A stretch of DNA of 10,119 nt, taken from Rhizobium sp. Q54 (GTDB lineage: Bacteria > Bacteroidota > Bacteroidia > Flavobacteriales > Flavobacteriaceae). The position numbers and the translations under genes are program-made. The stretch lies in the NCBI GenBank assembly GCA_943324395.2, contig CALPLL020000056.1, forward strand, positions 1-10,119, given 5' to 3'. Positions 1 through 5,219 of this stretch are shown in pieces; positions within the stretch are counted from its first letter, which is position 1; every line of letters starts with the position of its first letter. Below the pieces are notes generated by a model, which saw only the letters and a program-made list of their open reading frames with translations, was not told the DNA's origin and did not search any database.

Positions 1-1
1 A

Positions 2-250
2 CTAGCTGCTGTTTTTCAAGCTGCTGGTATTTTAGGCTTTGAAGTGTTCTTTGGAATGGAGGGAAGCATGACCGACTGGAAAAGTATCATGCAACAAAAA
101 GAACTCCCGAAGAGAGACCTATTGATTGCCAGTATTTGTTTTGAACTAAAAATAAATTATGAAACAAAAATAAAAGTGAACTTCCCACAAAACTCGCAAT
201 TGCTTGAAACGGCTGTTAGCCGTTCGGTTTTTTTGTATTTATTCAACTGA
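2..250 (+). CDS. 3' part of an unrecognised plus-strand gene
   Basis: This is the only open plus-strand frame at the window edge. It has no in-frame stop from base 2 to the TGA ending at 250, so the 5' end lies outside the window. The first 40 or so residues look like real protein (for example GFEVFFGMEGSMTDWK and KELPKRD). I do not recognise the family; a loose resemblance to the end of a rhodanese-like or small sulfur-relay domain is not enough to name it. After about base 150 the translation becomes low-complexity and continues through a terminator hairpin at 207-234. The last 20 to 30 codons are therefore probably not the ancestral C-terminus: the native stop may have been lost when the DNA to the right was joined on. 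Confidence 0.35.
   Translation, partial: LAAVFQAAGILGFEVFFGMEGSMTDWKSIMQQKELPKRDLLIASICFELKINYETKIKVNFPQNSQLLETAVSRSVFLYLFN
207..234 (+). terminator. Rho-independent terminator for the plus-strand gene
   Basis: A perfect 7-bp stem, AACGGCT / AGCCGTT, with a GTT loop (208-224) is followed by TCGG and a run of seven T (228-234). The polarity suits the plus-strand gene at the left edge. The right half of the stem (GTTAGCCGT, 215-223) is also the exact reverse complement of ACGGCTAAC at 722-730, so the same bases may serve both as a terminator and as the left boundary repeat of the lipoprotein unit. Confidence 0.7.
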
Positions 251-691
251 AAATTCATTAACTCCTGGAAATTCTAATCTTAAACTGTCTAATTTAAAAA
301 CAGCTAATAGATACAATTTATTATCATTTCTTGTTTTCGGTTTAAAGTTTACTTCAAAAGTTGGTTTTTCAACATTTTTCAACAATAACTTTCTGCTTTC
401 TTTGGTGTTTAAACTGTCTGTCTGATAAACATCATATTTGTGAAGTTTACTTATTTCAAAAAATATTCCATTAACAACATTATTTTTTCCAACTTTAAAT
501 TTAGACGTATTTGGATAAAGATTTAACTGCAAATTTTTTAGTCTTTCAAATTCAATTTGTTTAAGTTCAGCTGACATTTTTTTATTTATTTTTTCCAATT
601 CAGAAATCTTTTTTTCAAGAATTTCATTTTTTGTATTGTCACATGATATCATTAAAAATATAAGGAGAATCAGTGTAAAATGTTTTATCAT
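239..691 (-). CDS. Small predicted lipoprotein, function unknown (150 aa)
   Basis: The ATG at 691 begins a lipoprotein signal: a short basic start (MIKH), a hydrophobic stretch and the lipobox LMISC, with Cys17 as the expected lipidated residue. Residues 22-50 are rich in Lys, Glu and Leu with heptad-like spacing (KKISELEKINKKMSAELKQ), suggesting a short coiled coil. The remainder is about 100 residues of mixed, probably beta-rich sequence with no motif I recognise. The protein is predicted to be membrane-anchored in the cell envelope. No clear ribosome binding site precedes the ATG; the upstream stretch is A-rich, which is common in Bacteroidota. The gene is enclosed by the inverted repeat GTTAGCCGT (215-223) / ACGGCTAAC (722-730), so gene and repeats look like one unit. 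It shows no similarity to the neighbouring lipoprotein beyond the signal peptide. Confidence 0.75.
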   Translation of the reverse strand: MIKHFTLILLIFLMISCDNTKNEILEKKISELEKINKKMSAELKQIEFERLKNLQLNLYPNTSKFKVGKNNVVNGIFFEISKLHKYDVYQTDSLNTKESRKLLLKNVEKPTFEVNFKPKTRNDNKLYLLAVFKLDSLRLEFPGVNEFSVE

Positions 692-721
692 ATTGTATTT
701 TTTTTGCGTTATGCGAAACTG

Positions 722-858
722 ACGGCTAACGTTTCCTTGCTAGAGCTTGTGGCGGCTTATGGAAAGCTTTTTTTCCATAACCGCCCAAGCGAAGTTATGA
801 AAAGTAAACGAACAATTTACCGAAAAACTAGCCATGAGTTTTAGCAAGTGTTAGTGGC
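722..858. repeat. Palindromic intergenic element between the two lipoprotein genes
   Basis: The element begins with ACGGCTAAC (722-730) and ends with GTTAGTGGC (850-858), two oppositely oriented core-like motifs. Inside these, CTTGCTA (736-742) pairs with TAGCAAG (842-848). At the centre is a long hairpin, 745-790: GCTTG, one bulged T, GGCGG, one bulged C and TTATGGAAA pair with TTTCCATAA, CCGCC and CAAGC across a 6-nt loop, giving 19 base pairs with two single-base bulges. Nested arms with extrahelical bases recall the fold of integron attC sites, but the end motifs do not satisfy the attC core consensus GTTRRRY. The stop codon of the right-hand lipoprotein gene (851-853, minus strand) lies inside the right repeat. 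Confidence 0.6.
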
Positions 859-1435
859 TGTAACTATTTTTTTTAGTTTCTTCAGTCCTTTCAATCAACA
901 GGTTACGAAGGTCAATTTTATATTCAATAGTTCTTATGATTGTTTTATTTAGCTTGTTTTTTTCTTTTATGATAGTATCTAAAAATATAGTTTCTAAAAT
1001 TTTACCATATGGTGGTAGATTTTTTTTATAATTTTCAATTCTAGAATCCTCACTAAAGAATATTGTGTCAAGTTTTATTATTTGAACACTATCTGATTGA
1101 TTTATTATTTTTGTTCCAATAAACTCTAAAAATCTTTTATCTGGAATTCGGTATTTTTTATCGTACTGAGAATGGAATATTAGATCATTGCCAACAATTT
1201 CAGCAAAATTACTTTTGGCATAATCAATTTTTCCATTTTTGGTAAATGAAATTAATTCGTTTAACACCTTTTCTTTTTCATTTGAAAATCTATAAATGCA
1301 ATTGATCTTATTATTTTTATCTTTTAGGACTACAATGCTATCGATTTCCTCTTTTTCAATATGCGTTTTTTCCACTTCTCTCTTACATGAAAAGAAAACT
1401 AAAATAATTAAAAAATAGATTGCTGTTTTCACCAC
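851..1435 (-). CDS. Predicted lipoprotein with GTG start, function unknown (194 aa)
   Basis: The frame is open to a GTG GTG pair at 1435-1430. No ATG lies between the upstream in-frame stop and the signal sequence, so a GTG start is the best choice. It follows the A-rich stretch AACAAAAGAAAA, which includes a weak ribosome-binding-like AAGAAA. The product starts with a hydrophobic segment ending in the lipobox VFFSC, with Cys17 as the likely lipidation site, and is then highly charged. Residues 22-110 alternate short strands and polar loops, and the C-terminus is Lys/Glu-rich. I recognise no domain. It is probably anchored in the envelope like its left neighbour, but the sequences are otherwise unrelated. 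The terminal codons and stop fall in the repeat GTTAGTGGC (850-858), and a matching inverted copy lies 10 bp upstream of the start, so the gene fills the space between two repeats. Confidence 0.72.
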   Translation of the reverse strand: MVKTAIYFLIILVFFSCKREVEKTHIEKEEIDSIVVLKDKNNKINCIYRFSNEKEKVLNELISFTKNGKIDYAKSNFAEIVGNDLIFHSQYDKKYRIPDKRFLEFIGTKIINQSDSVQIIKLDTIFFSEDSRIENYKKNLPPYGKILETIFLDTIIKEKNKLNKTIIRTIEYKIDLRNLLIERTEETKKNSYSH

Positions 1436-1444
1436 TTTTCTTTT

Positions 1445-1459
1445 GTTATTGCCACTAAC
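1445..1459. repeat. Inverted boundary repeat upstream of the 194-aa lipoprotein gene
   Basis: GTTATTGCCACTAAC matches the reverse complement of bases 850-864 at 13 of 15 positions, with GCCACTAAC identical. The pair encloses the single gene at 851-1435. A long palindrome begins 12 bp further out (1471), similar to the 15-bp distance between ACGGCTAAC (ending 730) and the hairpin at 745. Confidence 0.6.
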
Positions 1460-1470
1460 TAGTATATAGG

Positions 1471-1529
1471 TATGACAAAATCATACAAAGCAACCCAATT
1501 TTGGGTAGATTGGTATGATTGTAGTCATA
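1471..1529. repeat. 59-bp nested palindrome
   Basis: Three successive arms pair symmetrically. TATGAC (1471-1476) pairs with GTCATA (1524-1529), AATCATAC (1479-1486) with GTATGATT (1513-1520), and ACCCAA (1493-1498) with TTGGGT (1501-1506) around a 2-nt centre. That gives 20 base pairs separated by short unpaired stretches. There is no T-run on either side, so a simple terminator is unlikely. It lies upstream of the lipoprotein gene at 851-1435 and beyond its boundary repeat, so it could be an operator, a folded single-strand recombination site, or the left edge of the mobile element. Confidence 0.6.
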
Positions 1530-1891
1530 TGTTATTTCAAATGTAATAAAAATTCTTACAAGTTGTCAATCCTTTTTATTATTTTTACAAGTAAACCTAT
1601 TTGAAAATCAACTCTCAAAATTTTTAGGAGTGGGGAGCTATCGGACTAAGAATTGTATTAGGGAGTTGCTTAGGGGGAGTAATCTTTAAATTTACTCACA
1701 CACTAAAATAATCAAGCTGGTTAGAAATTTTGGAAAATAATATTTTTAGTTAAGTAGAGAAATTAATCAAAAAGAGCAACTTAATGCCATATTAATATTT
1801 ATAGCTTCGAGATTTGGTTTTTTCTTCAGAAGGATGAATTAGGGGGTGATGTGCATGCACCTCTAAATCAAAACACAAATAATTTAATATT
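1530..1891. other. Gene-poor stretch at the left end of the mobile element
   Basis: No convincing gene is visible on either strand. The stretch holds short G-rich repeats on the plus strand (TTAGGGAGT near 1659, TTAGGGGGAGT near 1670, TTAGGGGGTG at 1839) and a duplicated TTACAAGT near 1555 and 1585. A short plus-strand frame, 1628-1711, would encode a hydrophobic end (GAIGLRIVLGSCLGGVIFKF) before a TAA. It has no start codon and has a stop directly upstream, so at best it is the remnant C-terminus of a membrane protein. This stretch probably contains the junction between the element and older DNA, but I cannot place it exactly. Confidence 0.4.
1839..1866. repeat. Palindrome centred on GTGCATGCAC, downstream of the Toprim-like gene
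   Basis: A perfect 10-bp palindrome GTGCATGCAC (1851-1860) overlaps a wider imperfect pairing of TTAGGGGGTG (1839-1848) with CACCTCTAA (1858-1866). It starts 26 bp after the stop of the Toprim-like gene but has no T-run on the minus strand, so termination is doubtful. It shares the GTGCA/TGCAC ends of the larger palindrome at 2786-2852 at the other end of that gene. Confidence 0.4.
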
Positions 1892-2767
1892 CTACTCAAT
1901 CGTTTTTGATTCATTAATGAACACGTCTGCCAAATCACTTCCTGAATCCAAATCTGTTTTTTCTATCCAATCACTAACATGAATTTTAAATCCTTTAGTG
2001 TTAAGTTCAATTGCTCTTTGTTTCCAATCTTCATATTCTGATTTATCAGGGAATGCAACAATTTTTAATTGCTTAATTGGGTCTAACATCGATTGTTTAA
2101 ACCCATGTTTACTTCCAGTTGCTAACCAAGTGTAATCGGGCTTAAAAACGCTCATTATAACGGCTGTTTTTTCACTTTCAACGATTGCTACGGTCTTTTG
2201 ATTGTTCCCCTGCACTAGATGTAATCCAAACAAACACTGGTCTACATTAAAGCCATTTATTTTATTTAAACTGTGCACCCAATTTATTAGCGCTTTACCA
2301 TCAGGCGATTTTGCTCTTTTACCAGTTTTAGGAATGTATTGCAGAATTTTACCTGCATGCACTTTTTCCAATTTATCAATTTGCCAAAATATTGTTGCTC
2401 CTTTATAATGCTTCGAAGTTCCAATAAAATATTTTGAAACAACTTCTGTTACTTCTGCATCAGTAAATAACGTTTTCAAAAATTCAATAAAATTATTTTC
2501 TTTATTTTCAAGAAAGCTTTTCTCAAGTAATTCAAGACTATGAAAACTTGGTTCTGATTTTGGTTTACAACATACAAAGAAGCCTGATTTGGAATTTTTA
2601 GGAGGGTTGTGATAAGCGCAGTTGGTTTCTCTGTCACAACGTCCAAATTCATCCTCTAGATAACTGTTATTTGCATTTTCAATGTATTTTACAAATGATT
2701 GTTTATTGCATCTTGGGCATGTAAACTTTTTACTGCTTTTATCTAAACTGTATTTATATTGGTTCAT
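1892..2767 (-). CDS. Zinc-finger and Toprim-like protein (DUF6371 type), primase-like
   Basis: I place the start at ATG 2767 (291 aa), after an A-rich leader. Longer frames starting with TTG at 2821 or ATG at 2797 would run through the conserved palindrome. Residues 17-53 form a zinc ribbon: CPRC (Cys17, Cys20) followed by FGRCDRETNCAYH (Cys44, Cys50, His53), the pattern of the PG0870-type finger. The C-terminal half carries a Toprim-like core: VAIVESEKTA with Glu197, then ATGSKHG near 217-222, then VAFPDKSEYEDW with Asp241 and Asp247. This layout is typical of DUF6371 proteins of Bacteroidota mobile elements, thought by domain content to act in DNA replication as primase-like factors. It follows the DUF3987 gene after a 94-bp gap holding a long palindrome, so the pair probably works together in element replication. 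The acidic Toprim motif departs from a strict DxD, so catalysis is not certain. Confidence 0.82.
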   Translation of the reverse strand: MNQYKYSLDKSSKKFTCPRCNKQSFVKYIENANNSYLEDEFGRCDRETNCAYHNPPKNSKSGFFVCCKPKSEPSFHSLELLEKSFLENKENNFIEFLKTLFTDAEVTEVVSKYFIGTSKHYKGATIFWQIDKLEKVHAGKILQYIPKTGKRAKSPDGKALINWVHSLNKINGFNVDQCLFGLHLVQGNNQKTVAIVESEKTAVIMSVFKPDYTWLATGSKHGFKQSMLDPIKQLKIVAFPDKSEYEDWKQRAIELNTKGFKIHVSDWIEKTDLDSGSDLADVFINESKTIE

Positions 2768-2785
2768 TTTTTTACTTTTTAATTT

Positions 2786-2852
2786 TGCACTATGCATTAT
2801 CAGCACTTTCGTCACTTTCAAAATGTCGATAATGTCAATAATGCATAGTGCA
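2786..2852. repeat. 67-bp imperfect palindrome in the gap before the Toprim-like gene
   Basis: TGCACTATGCATTAT (2786-2800) is the exact reverse complement of ATAATGCATAGTGCA (2838-2852). The 37-bp interior continues the symmetry imperfectly: about 12 of the next 19 positions of each arm match, so the palindrome effectively spans 67 bp centred near 2819. Read on the minus strand, it also contains 9-bp near-tandem units (CATTATTGA, CATTATCGA) and a doubled GAAAGTG. An alternative inner pairing, CATTATC with GATAATG, competes with the outer arms. It lacks a T-run. Plausible roles are a replication initiation or single-strand origin, an oriT-like site, or a translational switch before the Toprim-like gene. 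Confidence 0.75.
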
Positions 2853-2861
2853 GATAATTAA

Positions 2862-4271
2862 TTATTCTTCTTTTTTAACAACTATTCTTTTTTCATAAGT
2901 TCCGTGCTTGATTCTCTTGAATAAAACAGGATCATTAAGAAATTCTTTTACTCTTCTTTCTAGAAAATCAAACTGACTACCCATTTCAACTGCTTGTGCT
3001 GTATTGAATGTGACAGGTAGTGAATTGTAAAATTGCTTTTTATTGTCTGCAAGTGAATACAAATACGAGTTTGGATTTTGAATGTAACGCAACACTTTTA
3101 AAGAACAATTCATATAATAGCTACAAAGTTTTTCAGCTCCAATTACAGCGTTCAATCCTATTTCTGTACTTTCAGGATTTTCCATCATTTGAAGTATTAA
3201 CGCGAGTCGTATAAAATGGATATCAAATTTTGAAAATATTTCCCCTTTAATAGTGTCTTGATTTTCGTTTACCATTTCACATTGATTAAAATTCCAATGC
3301 ATGAAAAAATCTTTAGCTTCTATAGACCAAGTCAATACCCTTGCACCTGCATTAGGTCTTTTCATAGGATCAAAAAAAGCATTCATAAAATTAATGTACT
3401 TACTTTGTAACTCTAAACTCGAATCTTCTTCACTTATTGGCTCCTTAAATGTGGTATCAGGAAACGCAAATAAGAAGCGTTGATAAAAACCGTTGTTTTG
3501 TTTTTGTACTGGGAACAGTTTGCCAAGCATTCTTGGCTGTATTCCCCCAATAATTGACAAATAAGGCACGTTTATCAATAATGGTATTGGAGAACCAATC
3601 CTATCAATTGATGTTTGTTGATTGCTCCAAAAAGAAAGATAGGTACTTGATTGATCGGTTTTAGAATAATTGTTCATGCCTTCCAGAAATGTTGCCAATT
3701 CATCACTAAGTACTGTTAATCCGATTGGGTTTTCATATAGTCTTTTAGTTAAAATTTCAGGCGTGAAGTTTGTTAATAGACTTTTCTGAAGAATAGGCTC
3801 AGGAACTGGTTTGATTTCTTTTTTTTGCTTTTCGTTCAATTTAGAATATTCGGCATATTCAATGTAAAGTTTAGTGTAAATCTCGTGTCTAATTTTGTCA
3901 AATTCTCGAATTGGAAAAAAAACATGGTTTACTGGATGCGTTTTATTAGAACCTGCATTACCAACCAGGCAACAGTAAAGTGAACCATATTCATACCAGC
4001 TTTCTTTTACCTTTAACTTTACTTTAGTTCCTATGGCACAAGATATCGCTGTTAACATTGCTGTACCAGTGTAATCATGTGGAAACTTCAAAGATTTATT
4101 TAAATCAACTATTAAGTCACTAAATAATTTTGGGAAAGAATCAATTGGAAATGGATTATCATTTGCCAATGTTTCACATTTCATTGAATCATCAATTGCT
4201 GTACTTAAACTTAGTAATGATTCATTTTGTAAATCCTCATTTGGATTGCTAATGTTGTTAGAATTCATCAT
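2862..4271 (-). CDS. DUF3987 P-loop primase/helicase-like protein (469 aa)
   Basis: This is a DUF3987-family ATPase-like protein, a family found in plasmid, phage and island replication modules and usually interpreted as helicase- or primase-associated. Visible features are a P-loop-like LVGNAGSNKTHP (residues 102-113, Lys110-Thr111), a Walker B-like LTVLSDEL (185-192, Asp190-Glu191), GGIQPRML (242-249), and GFYQRFLFAFP (261-271) with a conserved Arg. About 45 polar residues precede the domain. The start is one of two adjacent ATGs (4271 or 4268), and GGA of the overlapping TAAGGA just upstream can serve as ribosome binding site. Only 4 bp separate it from the stop of the HTH gene, indicating coupled translation. 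With the following zinc-finger/Toprim-like gene it forms the likely replication pair of the element. The length appears complete. Confidence 0.85.
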   Translation of the reverse strand: MMNSNNISNPNEDLQNESLLSLSTAIDDSMKCETLANDNPFPIDSFPKLFSDLIVDLNKSLKFPHDYTGTAMLTAISCAIGTKVKLKVKESWYEYGSLYCCLVGNAGSNKTHPVNHVFFPIREFDKIRHEIYTKLYIEYAEYSKLNEKQKKEIKPVPEPILQKSLLTNFTPEILTKRLYENPIGLTVLSDELATFLEGMNNYSKTDQSSTYLSFWSNQQTSIDRIGSPIPLLINVPYLSIIGGIQPRMLGKLFPVQKQNNGFYQRFLFAFPDTTFKEPISEEDSSLELQSKYINFMNAFFDPMKRPNAGARVLTWSIEAKDFFMHWNFNQCEMVNENQDTIKGEIFSKFDIHFIRLALILQMMENPESTEIGLNAVIGAEKLCSYYMNCSLKVLRYIQNPNSYLYSLADNKKQFYNSLPVTFNTAQAVEMGSQFDFLERRVKEFLNDPVLFKRIKHGTYEKRIVVKKEE

Positions 4272-4275
4272 GTCC

Positions 4276-4542
4276 TTACTTTTTTAAATAGGTTAATGAT
4301 TCTAAAACTTCGGTTCTCTTGTATAGAACACGATTTCCAATAGCATAGCTTTTTAGCTTTCCACTTCGCGTATGTTTCCAAAGCGAAGTTTTATTGAACG
4401 ATAACATTTTACAAACTTCGTCTCGAGTCATTAACTCGTTTTCAGATTGTGTGATTGCAGTTTTTTGAGTTTGCAATAAAGGAATAAGAGTTTCGGCCAA
4501 CTCTTGGATTGTGATGCCGTTTAAAAAAATTTGTGTATTCAT
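4276..4542 (-). CDS. Excisionase-like helix-turn-helix DNA-binding protein (88 aa)
   Basis: The C-terminal half (residues 38-85, MTRDEVCKMLSFNKTSLWKH through GNRVLYKRTEVLESL) is a MerR/excisionase-type winged HTH: recognition helix around NKTSLWKHTRSG, then a basic wing with YAIGNRVLYKR. Residues 1-37 are a helical leader (ITIQELAETLIPLLQTQK) that could dimerise or contact a partner. Proteins of this size next to integrases in Bacteroidota elements usually act as recombination directionality factors or as regulators of the replication operon. The start ATG at 4542 has a weak AGG upstream (AATAGGTACAA). A cluster of TATTTTAGG repeats and a 17-bp palindrome lies directly upstream, an attractive binding site for this protein. 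The stop is 4 bp before the DUF3987 start, so the two are almost certainly co-translated. Confidence 0.82.
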   Translation of the reverse strand: MNTQIFLNGITIQELAETLIPLLQTQKTAITQSENELMTRDEVCKMLSFNKTSLWKHTRSGKLKSYAIGNRVLYKRTEVLESLTYLKK

Positions 4543-4549
4543 TTGTACC

Positions 4550-4604
4550 TATTTTAGGATTAAGGCACAAATAAATATTAGGGTTATTTTAGGGTTTCCC
4601 TAAA
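4550..4604 (-). promoter_or_regulatory. Repeat and palindrome cluster upstream of the HTH gene
   Basis: On the plus strand TATTTTAGG occurs at 4550-4558 and again at 4585-4593, with a related TATTAGGG at 4576-4583. A perfect 17-bp palindrome, TTTAGGG-TTT-CCCTAAA, covers 4588-4604 and overlaps the stop of the preceding 202-aa gene. On the minus strand a TTTATTTG lies one mismatch from the Bacteroidota TAnnTTTG -7 box. The arrangement suggests an operator, or accessory recombinase/excisionase sites, controlling a second transcript that starts at the HTH gene. Confidence 0.45.
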
Positions 4605-5208
4605 TCGTTTTATTTAGATTGAAACCGATGTTTATCAATTGACTCTCAACTTTTTCTACTGTCTTAGTTGAATTCATAGGATTGTTTTTATCAACAACTT
4701 TTTTACTTAACATTGGATTCAACATTGGTTGTAAAGTCACTGATTTTTCGCCTGTAATTGCGCTCAAAATAGTAGCTAAACTATTTACCGAAGTGTTAAA
4801 AGGTTGTTGTTTTCTTAAAAAATCAATAACACCAAGTTTTTGTAAATAAATTATTTTTTCTGTTGCTGTGGCATCGCTTAAATCAATTTGAGAGGATTCA
4901 GTTGAAGAAGGAACTTCTTTTTTTTGTTTAACCCAACTTGTAAGAAATTGATAATGTTGTTTTGATTTATTCAATTCTTCGACCATGCCATCATATTTTG
5001 CCAAAAACCTATATGTCTCAATGGTTACATTATTTGACTCTATTTCATTTTTGAAATTAGCTAAATATTCAAATTCTAAATAAATAATAAATGTTTTATG
5101 TTCATCATTTGACATTGAATTATATAATTTTTCTATTTCAAAAGCAAGCTCTAGTAATGTTCCATTCCTAAGTTTTTTAATATTTTCATAGTAATTTATG
5201 GGATCCAT
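4600..5208 (-). CDS. Integrase-associated protein of unknown function (202 aa)
   Basis: I cannot assign a function. The N-terminal 100 residues are acidic and helical (ENIKKLRNGTLLELAFEIEKL, then FEYLANFKNEIES). A Ser/Gln-rich linker follows around 103-113. The C-terminal part starting at TATEKIIYLQKLGVIDFL (about 114-131) through SLATILSAITGE and LNPMLSKK is compact and looks like the conserved module. From memory, similar C-terminal domains recur beside tyrosine recombinases in flavobacterial islands, which would suggest an accessory role in integration, excision or element control; this is inference. The gene starts 11 bp after the integrase stop, so it is transcribed with it. It ends inside the palindrome at 4588-4604. 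There is no membrane segment or signal peptide, so it should be cytoplasmic. Confidence 0.75.
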   Translation of the reverse strand: MDPINYYENIKKLRNGTLLELAFEIEKLYNSMSNDEHKTFIIYLEFEYLANFKNEIESNNVTIETYRFLAKYDGMVEELNKSKQHYQFLTSWVKQKKEVPSSTESSQIDLSDATATEKIIYLQKLGVIDFLRKQQPFNTSVNSLATILSAITGEKSVTLQPMLNPMLSKKVVDKNNPMNSTKTVEKVESQLINIGFNLNKTI

Positions 5209-5219
5209 TTGATGTAGTT

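Noticed and set aside
722..858. Calling the intergenic element an integron attC site
   Set aside because: The end motifs GTTAGTG and GGCTAAC break the GTTRRRY / RYYYAAC consensus, and no integron integrase is present.
1839..1866. Terminator for the Toprim-like gene
   Set aside because: The palindrome has no T-run on the minus strand and its outer arms pair imperfectly, so I list it only as a repeat.
2768..2821. N-terminal extension of the Toprim-like protein from TTG (2821) or ATG (2797)
   Set aside because: It would translate half of the 67-bp palindrome into a lysine-rich stretch unlike the family. The ATG at 2767 gives the normal distance to the zinc finger.
2202..3483. Three plus-strand frames of 60-68 codons opposite the Toprim-like and DUF3987 genes
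   Set aside because: They are antisense to well-supported genes, lack recognisable domains and have no upstream signals.
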